NCBI GenBank assembly: GCA_023257525.1
Contig: JALRCB010000069.1
Span: 1 to 5,177, forward strand
DNA from: Candidatus Nanopelagicales bacterium
Lineage (GTDB): Bacteria > Actinomycetota > Actinomycetes > S36-B12 > UBA5976
Length of the DNA stretch: 5,177 nt
Direction: 5' to 3'
The position numbers and the translations under genes were made by a program. Shown piece after piece: positions 1 through 5,061 of the stretch (positions are counted from its first letter, which is position 1; each line of letters opens with the position of its first letter). The notes under the pieces were generated by a model. That model was not told the origin of the DNA and made no database searches. It saw only the letters and a program-made list of their open reading frames with translations.

Positions 1-130
1 CTTCAATTCGAAAAACAAAAGTGCCGCCAGTGTGACGGGCATAAGCCCAGTTGAATAAGGCAGTGCGGATCATGCCTACGTGCGGGTTTCCTGTCGGCGA
101 AGGACAGAACCGAACTCGAACGTTTGACAC
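1..130 (-). CDS. gltX: Glutamyl-tRNA synthetase, N-terminal fragment (runs off left edge)
   Basis: Class I glutamyl-tRNA synthetase, a cytoplasmic enzyme that charges tRNA-Glu (and in many actinobacteria also tRNA-Gln, later amidated). Only the first 43 residues lie in the window. They read VSNVRVRFCPSPTGNPHVGM and continue through RTALFNWAYARHTGG to FVFRIE. This is the start of the Rossmann catalytic domain: the RFxPSPTGxxHxG signature, with the ATP-binding HIGH-like motif HVGM at residues 17-20. The start is a GTG, chosen because the conserved RVRF strand begins only three residues later and an AGGAG sits five bases upstream. The gene lies 20 bases after the FAH-family gene, so the two are probably cotranscribed. 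Adjacency of gltX to an Rv2993c-like gene is a known actinobacterial arrangement. Length and C-terminal domains cannot be judged. Identity is near certain. Confidence 0.96.
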   Translation of the reverse strand, partial: MSNVRVRFCPSPTGNPHVGMIRTALFNWAYARHTGGTFVFRIE

Positions 131-133
131 AGA

Positions 134-140
134 TTCTCCT
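134..140 (-). promoter_or_regulatory. Ribosome binding site of gltX
   Basis: The minus strand reads AGGAGAATCT directly before GTG. This strong Shine-Dalgarno core is five bases from the start codon. It decides for the GTG start at 130, for which no in-frame ATG alternative is needed. It lies in the 20-base gap after the FAH-gene stop codon. Confidence 0.8.
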
Positions 141-150
141 GAATAGTTCT

Positions 151-915
151 TTAACGAACAGTGACTGAATTAGTAAGAGTACCAATATCTTCAATAGTTA
201 CTGATACCGAGTCGCCAGACACGATTGAACTGACGCCAGCAGGTGTGCCAGTCAATATCACATCTCCTGGCAGCAAAGTCATCATGTGCGAAATCCAAGA
301 CACCATTTCACGAGCGCTACGGACTAAATCACTAGTGTTTCCATCTTGCTTTGTCACGCCGTTCACTTGGCATGAGATGCCTAAGTTCTCCGGTTCTAAT
401 TCCGTTTCAATCCACGGACCAAGTGGGCAGAAAGTATCAAAGCTCTTGGAGCGAGTCCACTGCTGATCGCTGAGCTGCAGATCTCGGGCTGTGACATCGT
501 TTGCGCAGGTGTAACCAAAGATGACTTCATCCGCGCGATCGATCTCCACGTTCTTGGCTAATGCGCCAATCACAATTGCTAATTCAGCTTCGTGATGCAC
601 GTTAGTTGACTGAGGTGGCAAAACAATAAAGTCACCATCGCCAATCACCGTGGTGTTTGGCTTAAGGAAGATAACTGGCTCTGTCGGAACATCACCACCC
701 ATTTCCTTTGCATGATCTGCATAGTTTTTACCAACGCAGACAACTTTGCTTGGAATCACTGGAGCAAGAATCTTTACGTCTGCAAGGTTTAGGGCAGCAA
801 CTGGATCACTAATGTCTGGCCAAGGTAAGCCTGTGATCAATTCAATTTTGTCGCCAGTGATGACTCCGTAGACCGGGAATTCAACGCCAGGGACTGAAAC
901 TCGAGCAATACGCAT
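151..915 (-). CDS. Fumarylacetoacetate hydrolase-family protein (Rv2993c-like)
   Basis: FAH-superfamily cytoplasmic metal-dependent enzyme of 254 residues. Relatives hydrolyse, decarboxylate or isomerise 2-oxo acids: FAHD1-type oxaloacetate decarboxylase/acylpyruvase, and HpcE-type isomerases. The exact substrate cannot be read from sequence. Residues 1-50 form a short N-terminal domain resembling that of Mycobacterium Rv2993c. The FAH core begins at KILAPVIPSKVVCVGKNYADHAKEMG (about 48-73). Putative metal ligands are E109 and E111 in HHEAELAIVIG and D140 in CANDVTARD. K157 in TRSKSFDTFCPLGPW and the GTPAGV loop (223-228) complete the active site, so the protein looks intact. The ATG start gives the expected family N-terminus, but there is no good Shine-Dalgarno before it. 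A TAGTCT six bases upstream could be a -10 box for a leaderless transcript, though no -35 is visible. Database labels such as '2-hydroxyhepta-2,4-diene-1,7-dioate isomerase' would be over-specific. Linkage to gltX and leuB is conserved in actinobacteria, for reasons I do not know. Confidence 0.93.
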   Translation of the reverse strand: MRIARVSVPGVEFPVYGVITGDKIELITGLPWPDISDPVAALNLADVKILAPVIPSKVVCVGKNYADHAKEMGGDVPTEPVIFLKPNTTVIGDGDFIVLPPQSTNVHHEAELAIVIGALAKNVEIDRADEVIFGYTCANDVTARDLQLSDQQWTRSKSFDTFCPLGPWIETELEPENLGISCQVNGVTKQDGNTSDLVRSAREMVSWISHMMTLLPGDVILTGTPAGVSSIVSGDSVSVTIEDIGTLTNSVTVR

Positions 916-952
916 TTTCTAAGACTACTGGTTATGCAAACTGTCTTACTTA

Positions 953-996
953 AATGCCAATACTCTTTGATCCAATCAAATGGATTGATTGGCATT
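953..996 (-). repeat. Nested inverted repeats at the cimA 3' end
   Basis: AATGCCAAT (953-961) and ATTGGCATT (988-996) are perfect 9-bp inverted repeats around a 26-base spacer. Inside them ATCCA (970-974) pairs with TGGAT (981-985). A competing hairpin joins CCAATCA (972-978) and TGATTGG (986-992). The structure spans the cimA stop codon and most of the 60-base gap before the FAH gene. Neither strand shows a U-run after the stem, so it is not a typical intrinsic terminator. It could be an mRNA-stabilising or processing hairpin, a weak terminator, or a protein site. The repeats are read directly; the role is unknown. Confidence 0.5.
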
Positions 997-2580
997 GCCT
1001 AGTAAGCCGTACGAGATCGCATCTTCAAGAGCAAGCCAAGAAGCTGCAATAACGTTTTCGCTTACGCCGACCGTGGTCCAACGTCGTCCCTTTTCGGCAG
1101 TTTCAATTAGCACTCGGGTTACCGCGCCAGTACCTAGGCCGCCATCAAGGATACGAACCTTGTAGTCCACAAGATCCAGTTCTGCGATTTGTGGGAAGTG
1201 TTGTACTAGAGCAGAACGCAAAGCGTTGTCCAGTGCATTAACCGGGCCATTACCTTCGCCAGTTGCAACTATTCGTTGGCCATCGGCATGAACCTTTACC
1301 GTTGCTTCGCTGACAATTCGGCCATCTTCACGTTGTTCGACAATAGTTCGCCAAGATTCAACTGTGAACTTCTTTGTGGATTTCCCAGCCAAAGCATCTT
1401 GCAAAAGTAATTCAAAGGAAGCATCCGCTGCTTCGAACGACCAGCCGTGAGCTTCTAGATCTTTAACTTGTTCAACTACGCGAGTAATTGCTTCAGGTTC
1501 TTTAGAAAGGTCGTAACCAAGTTCGGTGCCCTTCATTTCAATTGACGCGCGACCTGCCATCTCGGTAACAAGTACGCGCATATCGTTTCCAACAACTGAT
1601 GCGTCGATGTGGTTATAAAGCTCATGATTAACCTTTAGTGCGCTTGCGTGTAAACCAGCTTTATGTGCGAATGACGAAACACCAACGTAAGGCTGATGCG
1701 TATCAGGTGGCAGGTTGGCAATTTCTGCCAAGGCATGTGAAATCCGCATCGAATCCTTGAGGGATTCTTCAGGTAAACAAGCGATTCCCAGTTTTAACTG
1801 CAAGTTGGCAGCGACCACAAATAGGTCCGCATTGCCGGTGCGTTCGCCGTAACCATTTGCAGTGCACTGAACGTGAGTAGCACCTGCTTCAACTGCCGCA
1901 ACGCTGTTTGCAATCGCACAGCCTGTGTCGTCTTGGCAATGAATTCCAAGTCGAGCCTGAGTTCTATTTATTACATCAGTAACGATCGTGGCAATTCCAG
2001 ATGGCAGCATTCCGCCGTTGGTGTCGCAAAGCACTGCAACATCCGCACCAGCTTTCATGGCAACCTTGATTGCTTCGACGCCGTAATCAGAATCATGTTT
2101 GTAACCATCAAAGAAGTGTTCGAAGTCCACGAATACTCTGCGACCTTGTGACACCAAGTATTCAACAGTGTCGGCGATCATTGCCAAGTTTTCTTCATTG
2201 GTTGTTTTAAGCGCTTGCTCAACGTGCCAAACATCGCTTTTTGCAACCAAGGTGATCACTGGAGCTTGTGAATCAAGTAATGCTTTAACCTGCGCATCTT
2301 CTTCGGCCTTAACTCCAGCTTTGCGAGTTGCGCCAAAAGCGACAAGCTTTGCGTTCTTTAAAACTAATTCACCAGCAGCAATGCGGGCAAAGAATTCGGT
2401 GTCCTTTGGCAATGCACCAGGCCAGCCACCTTCGATAAATCCAACACCATAACCATCAAGCAGTTTTGCAATAGTTAACTTGTCTTCGACTGAGTAGCTA
2501 ATGCCTTCACGCTGGGCGCCATCGCGAAGTGTTGTGTCGTAAAGGTGAAATGCGTCAGTAACAGGGGAAGTTGTAGACAT
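976..2580 (-). CDS. cimA: (R)-citramalate synthase
   Basis: Condenses pyruvate and acetyl-CoA to (R)-citramalate, the first step of the threonine-independent route to 2-oxobutyrate and isoleucine. The protein has 534 residues, the usual length. An HMGL-like TIM barrel occupies about residues 10-290, with the opening motif LYDTTLRDGAQREGI (13-27; R19 and D20 are the catalytic/metal residues). It includes FIEGGWPGALPKDTEFF (48-64) and NGYGERTGN (242-250). The LeuA-type dimerisation/regulatory domain covers about 400-525, with GEGNGPVNALDNALRSAL and DYKVRILDGGLGTGAVTRV. The GGWPG and long-barrel features match citramalate synthase rather than 2-isopropylmalate synthase, and leuA is present separately. 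The usual HxHND metal motif reads HCQDD (214-218), with Gln for the second His; I recall the same in Streptomyces homologues. The ATG overlaps the ilvE stop by one base (TAATG) and has no strong Shine-Dalgarno, so translational coupling is likely. The regulatory domain suggests feedback control, probably by isoleucine (inferred from the family). Confidence 0.94.
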   Translation of the reverse strand: MSTTSPVTDAFHLYDTTLRDGAQREGISYSVEDKLTIAKLLDGYGVGFIEGGWPGALPKDTEFFARIAAGELVLKNAKLVAFGATRKAGVKAEEDAQVKALLDSQAPVITLVAKSDVWHVEQALKTTNEENLAMIADTVEYLVSQGRRVFVDFEHFFDGYKHDSDYGVEAIKVAMKAGADVAVLCDTNGGMLPSGIATIVTDVINRTQARLGIHCQDDTGCAIANSVAAVEAGATHVQCTANGYGERTGNADLFVVAANLQLKLGIACLPEESLKDSMRISHALAEIANLPPDTHQPYVGVSSFAHKAGLHASALKVNHELYNHIDASVVGNDMRVLVTEMAGRASIEMKGTELGYDLSKEPEAITRVVEQVKDLEAHGWSFEAADASFELLLQDALAGKSTKKFTVESWRTIVEQREDGRIVSEATVKVHADGQRIVATGEGNGPVNALDNALRSALVQHFPQIAELDLVDYKVRILDGGLGTGAVTRVLIETAEKGRRWTTVGVSENVIAASWLALEDAISYGLLGNANQSI

Positions 2581-3770
2581 TAGACGATCCGATGCATCCA
2601 GTTATGGTTATCCGGCGCCTTACCGGTTTGTAGATCTACTAGCGCAGCACGCAGTTTCATTGTGATGTCACCTGAGCCACCATCAGCAATTTGCCAAGCG
2701 CCACTATTTTTACTATCAACGCGGCCAACTGGAGTGATTACAGCTGCAGTTCCGCAAGCAAATGTTTCCGTGATCTCACCACTTGCGCAGCCTTCGCGCC
2801 ATTGCTCTACAGTGATGGTTCCCTCTTCAGCTTGGTAACCAAGGTCGCGCGCCAAAGTAAGAATTGAATCTCTAGTTACACCTGGCAATAAGGTTCCAGT
2901 TAGTCGTGGCGTTAGCAAACGAGCGCTTGAACCGGAGCCATAAACGAAGAACATGTTCATGCCGCCCATTTCTTCAATGTATTTGCGCTCGATCGCATCA
3001 ATCCAAACCACTTGATCGCAACCATTGTCCGAAGCTTCAGCCTGGGCAATCAAACTTGATGCGTAGTTTCCTGCGCACTTAGCTTCACCAGTGCCACCAG
3101 GGGCAGCGCGAACATACTCGTCGCTTAACCAAACTGAGACTGGCTTAACGCCTTGTGGGAAGTAAGCACCAACCGGCGAGGCCATCAATACATATGTGAC
3201 GTGCGTTGATGGGCGAACACCTAAAGCATCCTCCGAGCCAAATTCAAGTGGGCGTAAGTACAAGGACTGATCCGGATCCGTTGGAACCCATGCCTGATCT
3301 TGGCGAACTAAGGCCTCAATCGAACCAATGAATAAGTCAGTTGGCACAGGTGGCAAAGCTAGACGATGTGCTGAACGCTGGAAGCGCAGAGCATTTGCTT
3401 CGGGGCGGAATGTGTAAATGCCACCATCTGCTTGGCGATAAGCCTTAAGACCTTCGAATATTGATTGTCCGTAATGCAGTGCGTTGATACCTAGACCACC
3501 AGCGCTGGCTGAACCAGAAACTATTTCGGCTTGATGCCAGCCATCAGCTTTTGTCCAAACTGCGCGAACCACATTGTCAGTGAAGTACTTACCAAAACCA
3601 GGGTCAGCAAAAATTGCCGCGCGCTGTTCGGCACTAGCTGGAGATGGGTTTGTATGGTTTGCAATTGCAGCAACCGCGCTGGTTCGCTCAACTGCTGGAT
3701 AAAGTGGCTGCCCTGAGGCAACTACATTTGCAGCCGAAACATCTAAATCATTGTGAACGAAAGTTGTCAT
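2580..3770 (-). CDS. ilvE: Branched-chain amino acid aminotransferase
   Basis: PLP-dependent fold-type IV transaminase that interconverts leucine, isoleucine and valine with their 2-oxo acids, using 2-oxoglutarate/glutamate. It acts last in synthesis, in the cytoplasm. The protein has 396 residues. Type II BCAT motifs appear in order: ALHYGQSIFEGLKAYR (97-112), YLRPL (171-175), GGTGEAKCAGNYASSL (225-240) with the PLP lysine K231, WIDAIERKYIEEMGGMNMFFV (256-276) with E267 as the PLP-ring partner, and TETFACGTAAVITPVGR (334-350) near the phosphate site. The match to Mycobacterium IlvE is clear from about residue 27 onward. The first ~25 residues appear to be an extension, but the ATG is supported by AAGGA six bases upstream. 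That AAGGA overlaps the leuB stop, which lies nine bases before this start. The Ala after K231-Cys, where I remember Gly in relatives, is a minor change. Part of the leuB-ilvE-cimA operon. Confidence 0.96.
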   Translation of the reverse strand: MTTFVHNDLDVSAANVVASGQPLYPAVERTSAVAAIANHTNPSPASAEQRAAIFADPGFGKYFTDNVVRAVWTKADGWHQAEIVSGSASAGGLGINALHYGQSIFEGLKAYRQADGGIYTFRPEANALRFQRSAHRLALPPVPTDLFIGSIEALVRQDQAWVPTDPDQSLYLRPLEFGSEDALGVRPSTHVTYVLMASPVGAYFPQGVKPVSVWLSDEYVRAAPGGTGEAKCAGNYASSLIAQAEASDNGCDQVVWIDAIERKYIEEMGGMNMFFVYGSGSSARLLTPRLTGTLLPGVTRDSILTLARDLGYQAEEGTITVEQWREGCASGEITETFACGTAAVITPVGRVDSKNSGAWQIADGGSGDITMKLRAALVDLQTGKAPDNHNWMHRIV

Positions 3771-3776
3771 AGTGAA

Positions 3777-3781
3777 TCCTT
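3777..3781 (-). promoter_or_regulatory. Ribosome binding site of ilvE
   Basis: The minus strand reads TAAGGATTCACTATG. The AAGGA core overlaps the leuB stop codon (TAA) and sits six bases before the ilvE ATG. This supports the long N-terminus of IlvE and links leuB and ilvE translation. Confidence 0.75.
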
Positions 3782-4823
3782 AGCCTGCGACTGCCGCTGC
3801 AAGTGCGTCACCAATTTGACTGGTTGAACGTGTGCCAGTGCGTGATGCCAAATCTGCAGCTACTGCATCGTCGATCTTCTTTGCCGCATCTGCGTATCCC
3901 AAGTGATCCAACAACATTGCAATACTCAACACAGTTGCAGTTGGGTCAGCTTTACCTTGGCCAGCAATGTCTGGTGCACTGCCATGAACTGGCTCAAACA
4001 TACTTGGATTGGTTCGACTTGGATCAATATTTCCACTGGCTGCTAATCCGATGCCACCAGCAATAGCTGCACCGATGTCAGTAAGAATGTCGCCGAACAA
4101 GTTGTCAGTAACAATTACATCGAATCGTTCTGGCGAAGTTAAGAAATACATGCTGGCTGCATCCACGTGGCAGTAATCGGTTTCGATATTTGGATACTCA
4201 GCTGCAACATCGTTAAATGCTCGCTGCCATAAATCACCGGCATAAACAATCACGTTGGTTTTGTGAACAAGTGTGACCTTGCCACGACGGCGACCGGCAC
4301 GTTCGAATGCATCACGAATGATGCGCTCAGCACCAAAGCGAGTGTTCATGCTGATTTCAGTTGCTACTTCGTGCTCTGTGCCTTTACGTAGGAAACCGCC
4401 AGCACCAACATATGGGCCTTCGGTTCCTTCGCGACAAACTACGAAGTCAATTTCTTTGGAACCTTTTCCAACAAGAGGAGAGGTAACACCTGGATAAAGT
4501 TTCACTGGACGTAAATTCAAGTGATGGTCTAGCTGAAAGCGAAGTGGCAAAAGAACGCCGCGCTCCAGAATTCCTGGCTTAACCGATGGATCGCCGATGG
4601 CACCAAGCAAAATCGCATCATGTTCTTTAAGTTCAGTAACTACGCTGTCAGGCAAAGTTTCGCCTGTTGCGTTGTATCGGCGCGCACCAAGGTCGTAATC
4701 GGTGGTGCTAAAGGTCAAGTCAACGCTAGGAGCGATTGCCGATAAGACTTTAAGTCCTTCTGCAACTACCTCCACGCCAATGCCATCGCCGGGAATTACT
4801 GCCAATTTAATGTTGCTAGCCAT
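3780..4823 (-). CDS. leuB: 3-isopropylmalate dehydrogenase
   Basis: NAD-dependent oxidative decarboxylation of (2R,3S)-3-isopropylmalate to 2-oxoisocaproate in leucine synthesis, in the cytoplasm; probably also of 3-methylmalate in the citramalate route (inferred from the linked cimA). The protein has 347 residues, normal for the family. Features include the N-terminal VIPGDGIGVEV (9-19). Substrate arginines are R95 and R105 in LRFQLDHHLNLRP and R131 in CREGTEGPY, with catalytic Y138 and K188 (VHKTN). Metal-binding aspartates are D221, D245 and D249 in DAASMYF and DNLFGDILTDIGA. The NAD loop is HGSAPDIAGQGKADP (280-294). The ATG at 4823 is chosen because the family N-terminus (KLAVIPGDGIG) starts four residues later. 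The frame stays open for 50 more codons upstream, but that stretch is not conserved and would cover the promoter region. There is no Shine-Dalgarno; a -10 box seven bases upstream predicts a leaderless mRNA. First gene of the operon. Confidence 0.96.
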   Translation of the reverse strand: MASNIKLAVIPGDGIGVEVVAEGLKVLSAIAPSVDLTFSTTDYDLGARRYNATGETLPDSVVTELKEHDAILLGAIGDPSVKPGILERGVLLPLRFQLDHHLNLRPVKLYPGVTSPLVGKGSKEIDFVVCREGTEGPYVGAGGFLRKGTEHEVATEISMNTRFGAERIIRDAFERAGRRRGKVTLVHKTNVIVYAGDLWQRAFNDVAAEYPNIETDYCHVDAASMYFLTSPERFDVIVTDNLFGDILTDIGAAIAGGIGLAASGNIDPSRTNPSMFEPVHGSAPDIAGQGKADPTATVLSIAMLLDHLGYADAAKKIDDAVAADLASRTGTRSTSQIGDALAAAVAG

Positions 4824-4830
4824 GCAATAA

Positions 4831-4859
4831 AGGGTATCGGGGTTCCTTATTAATGGAAA
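4831..4859 (-). promoter_or_regulatory. Predicted leuB operon promoter (leaderless)
   Basis: On the minus strand a -35-like TTTCCA (4859-4854) is followed after exactly 17 bases by TACCCT (4836-4831), a TANNNT -10 box. The leuB ATG comes seven bases later. That distance places the transcription start at or next to the A of ATG, the usual design of actinobacterial leaderless genes, and fits the missing Shine-Dalgarno. The -35 matches TTGACA in four of six positions. A spacer-region AAGGAA lies about 19 bases from ATG, too far to serve as a ribosome site. Prediction only, strengthened by the identical layout on the other strand. Confidence 0.6.
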
Positions 4860-4911
4860 AAGCGAAATCTCACAGAGCGAACGCATTGGGCGCAAATCTG
4901 TGGTTTTTCCA
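4854..4911. repeat. Inverted TGGAAAAA/TTTTTCCA pair in the leuB-leuA control region
   Basis: TGGAAAAA (4854-4861) and TTTTTCCA (4904-4911) are perfect 8-bp inverted copies separated by 42 bases. Each contains the TTTCCA that serves as the -35 element of one of the two divergent promoters. They may simply reflect matched -35 regions, or they may also be the sites of a shared regulator. Between them CACAGA (4871-4876) and TCTGTG (4897-4902) form a second inverted pair with a slightly different centre. No regulator family can be assigned from these bases alone. Confidence 0.5.
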
Positions 4912-4934
4912 GTATCGGCGCGCAGTGCTAAAGT
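4906..4934 (+). promoter_or_regulatory. Predicted leuA leader promoter (leaderless)
   Basis: TTTCCA (4906-4911), a 17-base spacer, TAAAGT (4929-4934), then seven bases to the ATG of the leucine-rich leader peptide at 4942. This is the same arrangement, with the same -35 hexamer, as the opposing leuB promoter. The predicted start of transcription is at the leader ATG, giving a leuA 5' untranslated region of about 120 bases that begins with the leader peptide. Confidence 0.6.
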
Positions 4935-4941
4935 GAAAGCA

Positions 4942-4983
4942 ATGTTTACGAACCTGCTCCTTGACTGCCGCAACGAGGCCTAA
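4942..4983 (+). CDS. Leucine-rich leader peptide of leuA
   Basis: A 13-codon open frame, MFTNLLLDCRNEA, with ATG at 4942 and TAA at 4981. It carries three consecutive leucine codons (CTG CTC CTT, 4954-4962). It stands 78 bases before leuA, the gene for the first dedicated enzyme of leucine synthesis. This is what an attenuation-type leader peptide looks like: slow decoding at the Leu codons would report leucine shortage. There is no convincing ribosome site; a -10 box ends seven bases before ATG, so it is probably translated from a leaderless 5' end. Codons 9-12 are also the 5' arm of the stem at 4968-5002, so ribosome position and RNA folding are mechanically linked. It is too short for similarity searches; the evidence is composition, position and the overlap with RNA structure. 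Confidence 0.72.
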   Translation: MFTNLLLDCRNEA

Positions 4984-5019
4984 CCCGGCCCACTCGTTGC
5001 GGAGCTTTCTGCTTGCCGG
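4968..5019 (+). ncRNA. Predicted leuA 5' leader pseudoknot (LEU-element-like)
   Basis: Stem 1 is a perfect 10-bp pairing of CCGCAACGAG (4968-4977) with CTCGTTGCGG (4993-5002). In its 15-base loop CCGGC (4985-4989) is complementary to GCCGG (5015-5019), giving stem 2 of an H-type pseudoknot. Connecting loops are 7, 3 and 12 bases, which is sterically reasonable. Alternatives exist: GCC/GGC inside the loop, and TTGCGGAG (4997-5004) with TTTCGCAA (5027-5034, two G-U pairs), which would disrupt stem 1. The 5' arm lies in the leader peptide, so a ribosome finishing the peptide should mask it, while a ribosome stalled at the Leu codons should leave most of it free. I recall a comparative study predicting a conserved 'LEU element' pseudoknot upstream of actinobacterial leuA genes; this fits that description. 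Only a weak U-rich stretch follows stem 1, so a classical terminator is not evident. Confidence 0.65.
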
Positions 5020-5050
5020 ACGCCCTTTTCGCAAACATTCACAGATTTTC

Positions 5051-5054
5051 GGAG
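5051..5054 (+). promoter_or_regulatory. Ribosome binding site of leuA
   Basis: GGAG seven bases before the ATG at 5062 (GGAGATTTCCAATG). It selects this start over the internal ATG at 5104, and shows that leuA is translated independently of the leader peptide, from a conventional site. Confidence 0.75.
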
Positions 5055-5061
5055 ATTTCCA

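Noticed and set aside
3..194. 63-residue minus-strand open frame overlapping the gltX start and the end of the FAH gene
   Set aside because: It is a different frame from the clear GltX N-terminus (RFCPSPTG...HVGM) and overlaps two well-supported genes; its residues show no family motif.
1873..2452. Plus-strand open frames opposite cimA (1873-2151 and 2168-2452)
   Set aside because: They are shadows of the cimA coding strand: cysteine/serine-rich low-quality translations without ribosome sites or domain features.
976..2580. cimA as a second leuA or a homocitrate synthase
   Set aside because: The GGWPG segment, 534-residue length and overall similarity to actinobacterial citramalate synthases, with a separate leuA in the window, favour CimA.
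3803..4497. Plus-strand open frames opposite leuB (3803-4066 and 4273-4497)
   Set aside because: They lie entirely within intact leuB on the other strand and show no coding signature of their own.
4968..5013. Intrinsic terminator formed by the 10-bp stem and following AGCTTTCTGCTT
   Set aside because: The U-stretch is short and broken by G and C, and starts a few bases after the stem. A pseudoknot reading uses the same stem better. Weak termination is not excluded, so it is not annotated as a terminator.
4824..5061. T-box riboswitch upstream of leuA
   Set aside because: The leader is only about 120 bases and has no T-box sequence (UGGN antiterminator bulge context) or specifier-loop layout that I can find. 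A Leu-codon peptide is present instead.
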